Both the position numbers and the translations under genes were made by a program. Below, in pieces: positions 7,734-14,894 of a stretch of DNA of 32,171 nt. Origin of the DNA: JAICNR01 sp035699465 (GTDB lineage Bacteria > Gemmatimonadota > Gemmatimonadetes > JACCXV01 > JAHWKZ01); contig DASSPT010000065.1 in the NCBI GenBank assembly GCA_035699465.1, positions 1-32,171 of the forward strand. Reading direction: 5' to 3'. The notes under the pieces are model-generated. The model saw nothing but the letters and a program-made list of their open reading frames with translations. It made no database searches and was not told the DNA's origin. Within the stretch, counting starts at the first letter, position 1; every line of letters begins with the position of its first letter.

Positions 7734-7895
7734 CTACTGCCGCTTGCGGCTGAACTCCGCCGACACGGTCAGCTTGGCGCGACCCTTGCTGCGCCGGCGC
7801 GCGAGAACCTTGCGCCCGTTCTTCGTCGCCATGCGGGTGCGGAATCCGTGCTTGTTGCGGCGCTTCCGCCGGCTCGGTTGATACGTGCGCTTCAT
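7734..7895 (-). CDS. rpmH: 50S ribosomal protein L34
   Basis: Small basic protein of the large ribosomal subunit. The 53-residue product begins MKRTYQPSRRKRRNKHGFRT and ends in an extension, KLTVSAEFSRKRQ; L34 is usually 44-46 residues, so this is a slightly long version. It is the first gene of the leftward rpmH-rnpA-yidD-yidC cluster and has its own promoter upstream. An in-frame ATG at 7982 would add 29 residues but would place the start upstream of the predicted transcription start. Confidence 0.97.
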   Translation of the reverse strand: MKRTYQPSRRKRRNKHGFRTRMATKNGRKVLARRRSKGRAKLTVSAEFSRKRQ

Positions 7896-7946
7896 GGAAA
7901 TCCTCGTCTGCGATGATTCGGAAATCGACCCAGAAAAAGGGACGCG

Positions 7947-7976
7947 AATATAGATTTCCGGTGCCGCTCGCGTCAA
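7947..7976 (-). promoter_or_regulatory. Predicted sigma70-type promoter of rpmH
   Basis: Read on the minus strand, a -35 hexamer TTGACG (7976-7971) and a -10 hexamer TATATT (7952-7947) are separated by 18 bases. They match the consensus at 5/6 each and stand out in this GC-rich sequence. Transcription would start near 7940, about 45 bases before the rpmH ATG. The -35 box is 13 bases from that of the divergent dnaA promoter. Confidence 0.7.
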
Positions 7977-7989
7977 CTCCACGCACCTG

Positions 7990-8018
7990 TTGACAGCCTA
8001 TCGACGCACGGCTACTAT
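7990..8018 (+). promoter_or_regulatory. Predicted sigma70-type promoter of dnaA
   Basis: A perfect -35 TTGACA (7990-7995), a spacer of exactly 17 bases and a -10 TACTAT (8013-8018, 4/6 including the key T-A and final T). Transcription would start near 8025. The ATG at 8017 overlaps the -10 box, so this promoter supports the downstream TTG at 8080 as the translated dnaA start. I see no clear DnaA box in the rpmH-dnaA interval. Confidence 0.7.
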
Positions 8019-8079
8019 GGACTCCCCTCGACGCTTTGCACACTCCGATCGAACCGAATTCCCGTCAAGCGGAGCCGCC

Positions 8080-9465
8080 TTGCCGTCTTCCGAACTTACC
8101 CCGACCGAGGTGTGGTCCCTCATCCTCGAAGAGTCCCGCAAAGTCATCAACCCTCAAACGTTCAAGACCTGGCTGGAGCCCACCGAAGCGATCGGGCTGT
8201 CCGACGACCGGCTGCTGGTGAGCGTCAAGAATCAGTTCGCCGTCGATTACATCGAAGGGCAGTACGGAACCGTTCTCGCGCGCATCGCGGGGACGCTCTT
8301 CGACACCGACATGGCGATCAGCTTCCGCTCCGACTCCGCGGATCAGCCGGAGTCGCTGGGAACCCGCGCGGTGGCGCCATCGGACATCGCGGCCAGCGCG
8401 CTGAACGCGGTCGAGCGACCCTCCCCGCCCGGGGCGGTCAACCAGGGGATGCCCCTCAACCCCCGCTTCACGTTCGAGACCTTCGTGGTCGGCAACTCGA
8501 ACCAGTTCGCCCACGCCGCCTCGCTGTCGGTGGCCGAGACGCCCGCCGTCCGCTACAACCCGCTCTTCATCTACGGCGGGGTGGGTCTCGGCAAGACCCA
8601 TCTCATGCAGGGGATCGGGAACGAGCTCCTGGCGTCCGGCAAGCTCGAGCGGGTCTGCTACATGTCCGCCGAGCAGTTCATGAACCAGATGATCGAGGCG
8701 CTCCAGTTCGGCAAGACGCTCGAGTTCCGCAACAAGTATCGGCGCATGGACCTCCTGCTCATCGACGACGTCCAGTTCCTGCAGGGGAAGGACGCCACGC
8801 AGGAGGAGTTCTTCCACACCTTCAACGCCCTGTACGACGCGCACAAGCAGATCGTCGTCACGAGCGACCGGCACCCGAAGGAGATCCCTACGCTGGAAGA
8901 GCGGCTCGTGTCGCGCTTCGAGTGGGGCCTGGTCGTGGACATCCAGCCGCCCGATCTGGAGACCCGGATCGCGATCCTGCAGCACAAGGCGGCGCGCAAC
9001 AACCTGCAGCTGCCGCAGGACGTCGTCCTGTTCATCGCCAAGAACGTCAAATCCAACGTGCGAGAGCTGGAGGGGTCGCTCATCCGGCTCATCGCGCACT
9101 CCAGCCTCAGCGGCTCCGACATCACGATCGAGCTCGCCGAGGAGGTCCTGAAGAACATCCTGTCTCACGAGACCGTCCGCATAACCGTGGACCGGATCCA
9201 GCAGGAGGTGGCGCAGGAGTACGGCGTCTCCGTCGAGGGGCTCAAGTCGAAGAAGCGCACCAAGACGCTCACCGTTCCCCGGCAGGTGGCGATGTACCTG
9301 TGCCGGCAGCACACCGACCTGCCGCTCGTAGAGATCGGGCAGGCCTTCGGCGGTCGCGATCACACGACCGTCATTCACGCGTGCGACAAGGTCGAGAACG
9401 AGATCCGCGAGGACCGCACCATCCGGGTTCGCGTGGAGCAGCTGCGGGAGCGCATCGCTTCCTGA
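8080..9465 (+). CDS. dnaA: Chromosomal replication initiator DnaA
   Basis: AAA+ initiator that binds DnaA boxes and melts oriC. From TTG 8080 the product is 461 residues: domain I (about 8-80, with FKTWLEP), a short variable linker (about 85-125), AAA+ domain III with Walker A GGVGLGKT at 166-173 and Walker B IDD at 228-230, and the C-terminal DNA-binding domain IV with GGRDHTTVIHACDKVE from 424. TTG 8080 is preferred because GGAG lies 5 bases upstream and the predicted promoter ends at 8018. The alternative ATG 8017 would add 21 residues but overlaps the -10 box and has no ribosome binding site. The gene is followed by the candidate oriC. Confidence 0.97.
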   Translation: MPSSELTPTEVWSLILEESRKVINPQTFKTWLEPTEAIGLSDDRLLVSVKNQFAVDYIEGQYGTVLARIAGTLFDTDMAISFRSDSADQPESLGTRAVAPSDIAASALNAVERPSPPGAVNQGMPLNPRFTFETFVVGNSNQFAHAASLSVAETPAVRYNPLFIYGGVGLGKTHLMQGIGNELLASGKLERVCYMSAEQFMNQMIEALQFGKTLEFRNKYRRMDLLLIDDVQFLQGKDATQEEFFHTFNALYDAHKQIVVTSDRHPKEIPTLEERLVSRFEWGLVVDIQPPDLETRIAILQHKAARNNLQLPQDVVLFIAKNVKSNVRELEGSLIRLIAHSSLSGSDITIELAEEVLKNILSHETVRITVDRIQQEVAQEYGVSVEGLKSKKRTKTLTVPRQVAMYLCRQHTDLPLVEIGQAFGGRDHTTVIHACDKVENEIREDRTIRVRVEQLRERIAS

Positions 9466-9759
9466 GGTTGCCCGGTGTGGACGGCGCTGAGGATAACGAA
9501 CGGGGCGGCGTGGACGGATCCCGGCTTCCGGGAAGTTCCCCACTCCTCTCCCCAGAGACGGGCGGTCGGTCCACATTCCAGCCCCAGGAGCTCGAGCTTC
9601 TTCGACGACACGTTCGTCGCGGCGGGCCGCCATGAACCGGTCGTGGACCGCGGGTTGTCCACAGCCGGATCGCTACTAGTACTACTACGAATGGGTAAGT
9701 TAGAAGAACCAGAGATCTTCCTTCGCTGGGGATAACAACCGCTCATCATCGGGGGCAGG
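9466..9759. other. oriC: Candidate chromosomal replication origin oriC
   Basis: This 294-base non-coding interval between dnaA and dnaN holds three 8/9 matches to TTATCCACA: 9488-9496 (minus, TTATCCTCA), 9655-9663 (plus, TTGTCCACA) and 9727-9735 (minus, TTATCCCCA). Weaker box-like sites lie at 9476-9484 and 9567-9575. The 9655 box is followed by a short GC-rich spacer, CTA repeats and a locally AT-rich stretch (about 9690-9740), the order expected for a bacterial unwinding region. Divergent gene orientation on either side of dnaA supports the assignment. GC skew and marker-frequency data were not available. Confidence 0.85.
9655..9687 (+). promoter_or_regulatory. Basal origin unwinding module: DnaA box plus DnaA-trios
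   Basis: The DnaA box TTGTCCACA (9655-9663) is followed by GCCGGATCG (9664-9672) and then five trinucleotides CTA CTA GTA CTA CTA (9673-9687). The complementary strand reads 3'-GAT repeats, matching the DnaA-trio element described in Bacillus subtilis, on which DnaA assembles along single-stranded DNA to open the origin. Spacing and strand agree with that model. The AT-richer DNA just to the right would be the unwinding element. Confidence 0.75.
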
Positions 9760-10869
9760 ATGCAGTTCACGATCGGGCAGAGCGAGTTCATCGAAGCGCT
9801 AAGCGCAGTTGCCAACATCGTGCCGGCGCGCACGCCGCTGCCGATCATCGGGAACATCCTGCTGAGTGCCGATTCCGACGAGCTCGCGCTCTCCGCCACG
9901 GACCTGGACCTGTCCGTGACGATCCGTGTGAAGGCCAAGGTCGAGTCGCCCGGACGCGTCACGCTGCCGGCGCGAAAGCTGACCGACATGATCCGCGCGC
10001 TGCCTCCGAGCCCCGTGCGGGTGAAGGGCGAAGCGGAGCACGTCACCGTCGAGTGCGAGAACAGCAAGTTCCGCGTCCACGGGCTTCCCGCCGAGGACTT
10101 CCCGACGTTCCCGTCGATCAGCTTCGAGGACGGCATAACCGTCCCCGCGGGCACCGTGGAGCGCCTGGCGGCGCACACGAGCTTCGCTGCCTCCAACGAG
10201 GATACGCGTCCGATCCTCAACGGAGTGCTCTGGGAAGTGCAGGGCGACCGCATGCAGATGGTGGCCACGAACGGGCACCGCCTGGCGCGCTACGGCGTGC
10301 CCACGCCGGCCGGACCGAAAAAGCCGGCGCGCGACGTCATCGTTCCTCCGAAGGCCCTGGCCCAGATCGGGCGCATCTTCGGTCCCGACGACGAGCTCGT
10401 CGTCGCGATGGACGACAAGCAGATCGGATTCCGAGGCGAGCGCGGCGTGGTCTACAGCCGGCTCATCGAAGGCCCGTACCCGAACTACGAGCAGGTCATC
10501 CCGAAGGACAACGACAAGCGGCTCCGCGCGGACAAGGAGCGGCTGACCGCGGCGCTGAGGCGCATGGCGGTCATGGCCAGCGACCAGACCCACCGGGTAC
10601 GCCTGTCGATGAAGGACGACGCCCTCAAGCTCTACGTCTCTACACCCGACGTGGGCGAGGGCAGCGAGGAGATGATGGTCTCCTACGAGGGGGATCCCAT
10701 CGACATCGGCTTCAACGCGAACTATCTGCTGGAGGTCCTGCGATTCGTCGACTCCGACGAGGTCGAGATCTCGCTCAAGGCACCCGAGCGGGCCGCGCTG
10801 GTGAAGCCGGGGGGGGAGAATGGGGAGGAGTACTTGTGCCTCGTCATGCCCCTCCGATTACAGGAATAA
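9760..10869 (+). CDS. dnaN: DNA polymerase III sliding clamp (beta subunit)
   Basis: Ring-shaped dimer that tethers polymerase III to DNA. The 369-residue product begins MQFTIGQSEFIEALSAVANIVPARTPLPI, shows the three-fold clamp repeat including SATDLDLSV, the ATNGHRLARY segment of the middle domain and a C-terminal YLCLVMPLRLQE. Length is normal. The ATG has a purine-rich GGGGGCAGG just upstream. dnaN directly follows oriC in the usual dnaA-dnaN-recF order. A structured repeat starts on the base after its stop codon and separates it from recF by 467 bases. Confidence 0.98.
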   Translation: MQFTIGQSEFIEALSAVANIVPARTPLPIIGNILLSADSDELALSATDLDLSVTIRVKAKVESPGRVTLPARKLTDMIRALPPSPVRVKGEAEHVTVECENSKFRVHGLPAEDFPTFPSISFEDGITVPAGTVERLAAHTSFAASNEDTRPILNGVLWEVQGDRMQMVATNGHRLARYGVPTPAGPKKPARDVIVPPKALAQIGRIFGPDDELVVAMDDKQIGFRGERGVVYSRLIEGPYPNYEQVIPKDNDKRLRADKERLTAALRRMAVMASDQTHRVRLSMKDDALKLYVSTPDVGEGSEEMMVSYEGDPIDIGFNANYLLEVLRFVDSDEVEISLKAPERAALVKPGGENGEEYLCLVMPLRLQE

Positions 10870-10990
10870 CGGTCGGTGAAAACGGGTCATCTGCTGCGTT
10901 CCGCTTCGTCGCCTTTCCTGCGGCGTGGGATTGCTACGCCTCGGAAAGGGCTCCTCGCGCGCCTTGCATCTGACCCGTTTTGACCGACCG
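10870..10990 (+). repeat. Structured hairpin repeat, copy 1 (after dnaN)
   Basis: A 121-base imperfect palindrome begins on the first base after the dnaN stop. Outer stem: 10870-10877 (CGGTCGGT) pairs with 10983-10990; after a G/G mismatch, 10879-10889 (AAAACGGGTCA) pairs perfectly with 10971-10981. Inside are a CCTTTCC/GGAAAGG stem and an apical GGCGTGG/CTACGCC stem. The interior is shared with copies at 14723 and 19793, but the outer stem sequence is not. It contains no convincing open frame, is followed by no T-run and has no transposase nearby. It could be a structured 3' UTR RNA or a miniature palindromic element. Confidence 0.85.
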
Positions 10991-11336
10991 TGTCTTTCGA
11001 TGAGACTCACCAGGGCTTCGATACGCGGTTTGACTCACCCCGCCACCCATTGGTTGAACGGCCCTCCCGCGGTTCGTTGATGGAGACTCGGTAGCTCGAT
11101 CAGGGGGATGTTTTCGGGGCCGTTTTTTCGCGGCTTTCGAGGCCCGCCGGCGGTATCTTCTCTCGCCCCTCCCGAAGCGCGTTCCGACCCCTCTGCCACG
11201 CGGCCGGAGGAGTGCCCTGGAGCGGTAGATATGACCATGTTGGAGAGGGTCGAAAAAAGACCGAAAATCGTTGCCGGAAACCGTTGCGCAAACTACCTTT
11301 AAGGGTGTTCCCAGGGCATGCCTCGCGGAGCCGGCC
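10991..11336. other. Intergenic region upstream of recF
   Basis: About 346 bases with no supported gene. It includes T-rich patches (around 11109-11130 and in the GGTCGAAAAAAGACC mini-hairpin near 11249-11263) and a weak promoter-like pair for recF: TTGCCG at 11271-11276, 17 bases, then TACCTT at 11294-11299. No tRNA, DnaA box or clear terminator was recognised. Confidence 0.4.
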
Positions 11337-12449
11337 GTGCGCCTGACGGAAGTCCGGCTGGAGCAGTTCCGAAACCTGGCCGACGTGGGCCTGGAAGTGC
11401 CGCCCGAAGGAGCCGTTCTCGTGGGCGCGAACGGCCAGGGGAAAACGAACTTCCTGGAAGCGATCCACTACCTGTCGCGGTTCCGGTCGTTTCGTGGAAG
11501 CGCACACGTCGATGCGGTCGCGTTCGGCGCGGGGCACTTCCGAATCGAGGCCGGCTTTGTCTCCGATGGGCGATCCCGGACGCTGGCCGTGTCCGCGGAC
11601 CGCGAACGCCGGCGGATCGTACTCGACGACGCGCCGGTCGGGCGGCCATCGGAGGTCGCCGGGACGCTCCTGGCCGTCAGCCTGCGGCCGGAGGACCTGG
11701 AGCTCGTGACCGGCTCGCCCTCGGCGCGCCGCGAGTACGTGGACGAGCTCCTGGGCCTCGCTTCGCGGCCGTATCGACGCGCGATCGCGGAGTACGATCG
11801 CGTGCTGCGGCAGAGGAACGAGCTCCTGCGAAGCGGCCGCGGAGCCGCGCAGCTCGAGGCCTGGGACGAGTCGCTGATCTCGAGCGGCGTGCCGATCGTG
11901 ACCGCGCGGGCGCACCTGGTGGGCCGGCTCGCCGACCGATTCGCGCGGACGGCGGGGCGGGTGGCAGAGAGTGACCGATACGCGATCGCCTATCGCCCGT
12001 CGGTTCCCGTCGATCGGGCGGGCGCCGCGCGGGAGAGCGACGTCCGCGAGGCATGGTCGCGTGCCCTCGTCGACCGGTACGAGGTCGACAGGGTGCGCGG
12101 CTGGACGACCGTCGGACCGCATCGGGACGAGCTGGAGATCGTCAGGGACGGCCGCGAGCTCGCGCGGTTCGGCTCGCAGGGCGAGTGCCGCACCGCGGCG
12201 GTGGCGCTGCGGCTCATGGAAGCCGAGTTGCTGGAGGCCGACACCGGCCGGCGGCCGATCCTGCTCCTCGACGACGTGTTCTCCGAGCTCGACGGCGGTC
12301 GGGGCGAGCGGCTCCTGGAGTGGCTCGGGGATCGCCACCAGCGGTTCGTCACGAGCCCCCGGCCGCTCGCCTGGCTGACGGACGGCCTCGCCGCGTGGAC
12401 GGTGTCCGAGGGGCGCATCGAGTGTCCGACGCCGGCCGCGGCCGGATGA
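11337..12449 (+). CDS. recF: DNA replication and repair protein RecF
   Basis: SMC-like ATPase that helps load RecA at single-strand gaps through RecFOR. The 370-residue product begins MRLTEVRLEQFRNLADVGLEV, has Walker A GANGQGKTN at 30-38, a GSQGECRTAAVALRL signature region and a C-terminal LLLDDVFSELD Walker B/D-loop. The GTG start at 11337 has GGAG six bases upstream and gives the standard N-terminus; the frame is open from 11271 but that extension is not family-like. The stop overlaps the next gene as ATGA. Confidence 0.96.
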   Translation: MRLTEVRLEQFRNLADVGLEVPPEGAVLVGANGQGKTNFLEAIHYLSRFRSFRGSAHVDAVAFGAGHFRIEAGFVSDGRSRTLAVSADRERRRIVLDDAPVGRPSEVAGTLLAVSLRPEDLELVTGSPSARREYVDELLGLASRPYRRAIAEYDRVLRQRNELLRSGRGAAQLEAWDESLISSGVPIVTARAHLVGRLADRFARTAGRVAESDRYAIAYRPSVPVDRAGAARESDVREAWSRALVDRYEVDRVRGWTTVGPHRDELEIVRDGRELARFGSQGECRTAAVALRLMEAELLEADTGRRPILLLDDVFSELDGGRGERLLEWLGDRHQRFVTSPRPLAWLTDGLAAWTVSEGRIECPTPAAAG

Positions 12450-12751
12450 AGGGACCCCGGCGGCTCGACTCGGCGCTCGATTCCGTGCTCGATGCGCTCG
12501 GCCTGTCCCAGGCGGTGGAGCGGCACGCCGTGTTCCGCGAGTGGGCAGAGCGCCTCGGCCCGGAGATCGCCCGTTCGGCGCATCCGCACCGCGTGGACGG
12601 GGACACGCTGATCGTGCGGGTGGCGACCTCGGCCTGGCTCAACGAGCTGTCGCTGAGGCAGAGCGAGCTCCTCAAGCGGCTCAACGCCGGCCGCACGCGG
12701 AGCTCGATTCGACGGCTGGTGTTTCGACTCGATCCTGAAGCGAAGGGATGA
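12446..12751 (+). CDS. DUF721 protein, DciA-like helicase-loading factor
   Basis: The 101-residue product fits the DUF721 pattern: an N-terminal helix, REWAERLGPEIARSAHPHRV, then DGDTLIVRVATSAWLNELSLRQSELLKRLN and a terminal RRLVFRL strand. DUF721 is the domain of DciA, the ancestral loader of the replicative helicase DnaB, and genes of this type sit between recF and gyrB in many bacteria. No other loader is visible in this window, so it may serve that role here (inference). It overlaps recF at its start and gyrB at its end, each as ATGA, so all three are translationally coupled. Confidence 0.85.
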   Translation: MKGPRRLDSALDSVLDALGLSQAVERHAVFREWAERLGPEIARSAHPHRVDGDTLIVRVATSAWLNELSLRQSELLKRLNAGRTRSSIRRLVFRLDPEAKG

Positions 12752-14721
12752 CAGAGCGCATGGCGAAGGCAAAGACGAAACCCCGCGGCAACGGCGACCC
12801 CGAGCGCAACGCTCAGGCGGCACGGGAATACAGCGCCGAGAAGATCCAGGTCCTGCAAGGACTGCAGGCGGTGCGCAAGCGCCCGGGCATGTACATCGGC
12901 TCGACCGGCCCGCGCGGCCTCCACCATCTCGTCTACGAGGTCGTGGACAACGCCGTCGACGAGGCGCTGGCCGGATACTGCGACGATATCTCGGTCACCA
13001 TCGAGACCGACAACGCGGTCCGTGTGGAGGACAACGGGCGGGGCTTCCCGGTCGACATCCACCCCACCGAGAAGAAGCCGGGCGTGGAGGTGGCGATGAC
13101 CACCCTGCATGCCGGCGGCAAGTTCGATCACGGCTCGTACAAGGTCTCGGGTGGTCTCCACGGAGTCGGCGTATCGGTCGTCAACGCGCTCTCCGAGTGG
13201 CTGGAAGTCGAGGTCATGCGAGACGGCCGCCGGTACCACCAGCGCTACGAGCGCGGCGACAAGGCCTCGGAGCTCCAGGTGATCGGCACGGCCGAGGCTA
13301 CGGGGACGATCGTCCGCTTCCGCCCCGACCCCGAGATCTTCGAGGCGCTCGATTTCGACTACGAGACCCTCGCTTCGCGCCTGCGCGAGCTGGCGTTCCT
13401 CAACAAAGGCGTCCAGATCGAGTTCCAGGACATGCGCGGCGAGACCCCGCGCATGGACGTGTATCGCTTCGACGGCGGGCTGGTCGAGTTCGTCAAGCAC
13501 CTCAACAAGACCCGCAAGCCGCTCCACCCGAAGCCCATGTACGTGGAGACGACGAAGGAAGACGTCGAGCTGCAGTGCGCGATCCAGTACAACGACAGCT
13601 ACACCGAGACGCTGTTCACGTACGTCAACAACATCAACACGCACGAGGGCGGGACGCATCTCTCGGGATTCAAGGCCGCGCTCACGCGCACGATCAACGC
13701 CTACGCGAACGACCGCGGGCTGTTCAAGAAGTCCGACTTCACTCTCTCGGGGGACGACGTTCGCGAGGGGCTGACCGCGGTGCTCTCGGTCAAGGTCATG
13801 GAGCCCCAGTTCGAGGGTCAGACGAAGACCAAGCTGGGCAACTCGGAGGTACGGGGCATCGTCGAGTCGGTGTTGAACGAGGCGCTGAGCTCGTGGATGC
13901 AGGAGAATCCCGGCGCCGCGAAGACGGTGGTCGAGAAGGCGATGCAGGCCGCGCGCGCGCGCGAAGCGGCGCGCAAGGCCCGGGACCTGACCCGCAAGAA
14001 GTCGGCGCTCGAGGGCGGCATCCTGCCCGGCAAGCTGGCGGACTGCTCGATCGACGACCCGATGCTGTCCGAGCTGTACCTGGTCGAGGGCGACTCGGCG
14101 GGCGGGTCGGCGAAGCAGGGCCGGGACCGGAACTTCCAGGCCATCCTGCCGCTCCGCGGAAAGATCCTGAACACGATCCGGGCGCGCGTGGACAAGGTCC
14201 TCTCCAACGAGGAGATCCGGACGATCATCACGGCGATCGGCACGGGATTCGGGGAGGACGAGTTCAAGCTGGAGCTCAGCCGGTACGGCAAGATCATCAT
14301 CATGTGCGACGCCGACGTCGACGGGGCCCACATCCGGACGCTGCTCCTGACCTTCTTCTTCCAGTGGATGCGCGAGCTCATCGACGCCGGGAAGATCTAC
14401 ATCGCGCAGCCCCCGCTGTATCGCGTGTGGAAGGGATCCAAGGAGTTCTACGCCTTCGACGAGGAGGAGCGGGAGAAGGCGATCGAGCGTCTCGGCGGCA
14501 ACGGCGTCAACGTCCAGCGCTACAAGGGCCTCGGCGAGATGAATCCCGACCAGCTCTGGAAGACGACCATGGACCCGGAGAGCCGCACGATCCTCAAGGT
14601 CCACATGGAGGACCACACGGAGGCGTACGAGCTGTTCCAGACGCTGATGGGCGACGACGTCGAGCCGCGCCGGGACTTCATCGAAAAGAACGCCAAGTAC
14701 GTCAGAAACCTCGATGTCTAG
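12748..14721 (+). CDS. gyrB: DNA gyrase subunit B
   Basis: ATPase and TOPRIM subunit of gyrase, which supercoils DNA with GyrA. The 657-residue product has the GHKL ATPase site (E64 and N68 in YEVVDNAVDEA; GGLHGVGVSVVNALS loop), the transducer domain, and TOPRIM metal residues E447 in EGDSAGG and D521/D523/D525 in CDADVDGAHI. QRYKGLGEMNPDQLW is present near the C-terminus. Length indicates the short form without the gammaproteobacterial insert. The start overlaps the DUF721 stop (ATGA); an alternative ATG four codons in (12760) is possible. A structured repeat begins 2 bases after the stop and separates it from gyrA. Confidence 0.98.
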   Translation: MTERMAKAKTKPRGNGDPERNAQAAREYSAEKIQVLQGLQAVRKRPGMYIGSTGPRGLHHLVYEVVDNAVDEALAGYCDDISVTIETDNAVRVEDNGRGFPVDIHPTEKKPGVEVAMTTLHAGGKFDHGSYKVSGGLHGVGVSVVNALSEWLEVEVMRDGRRYHQRYERGDKASELQVIGTAEATGTIVRFRPDPEIFEALDFDYETLASRLRELAFLNKGVQIEFQDMRGETPRMDVYRFDGGLVEFVKHLNKTRKPLHPKPMYVETTKEDVELQCAIQYNDSYTETLFTYVNNINTHEGGTHLSGFKAALTRTINAYANDRGLFKKSDFTLSGDDVREGLTAVLSVKVMEPQFEGQTKTKLGNSEVRGIVESVLNEALSSWMQENPGAAKTVVEKAMQAARAREAARKARDLTRKKSALEGGILPGKLADCSIDDPMLSELYLVEGDSAGGSAKQGRDRNFQAILPLRGKILNTIRARVDKVLSNEEIRTIITAIGTGFGEDEFKLELSRYGKIIIMCDADVDGAHIRTLLLTFFFQWMRELIDAGKIYIAQPPLYRVWKGSKEFYAFDEEEREKAIERLGGNGVNVQRYKGLGEMNPDQLWKTTMDPESRTILKVHMEDHTEAYELFQTLMGDDVEPRRDFIEKNAKYVRNLDV

Positions 14722-14722
14722 T

Positions 14723-14848
14723 GGTGGATCGCTGAAAACGGCCCATCTGCGGCGTTGCGCTCCTCGTGTCTTCCTGCGGCATACAGTCGTACGCCTCGGA
14801 ATCCTCTCGTCGCGCGCCTTGCATCTGCACCGTTTTGAGCGATCCACC
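14723..14848 (+). repeat. Structured hairpin repeat, copy 2 (gyrB-gyrA)
   Basis: A 126-base imperfect palindrome starting 2 bases after the gyrB stop. Outer stem: 14723-14733 (GGTGGATCGCT) pairs perfectly with 14838-14848; after the same G/G mismatch as in the other copies, 14735-14741 (AAAACGG) pairs with 14830-14836. The apical stem is GGCATAC/GTACGCC, where copy 3 has GGCGTGG/CCACGCC: the paired bases have changed together. The right half carries the shared block GTCGCGCGCCTTGCATCT. Only 46 bases then remain before gyrA. Confidence 0.88.
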
Positions 14849-14894
14849 CGTACCCAGGTGTTTACGGGTTATCCAATGAGGGAGAGCGAGTAGC

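Noticed and set aside
12940..12962. TTGTCCAC-like sites inside gyrB as DnaA boxes
   Set aside because: They are single, imperfect and explained by conserved codons (VVDNAVDEA).
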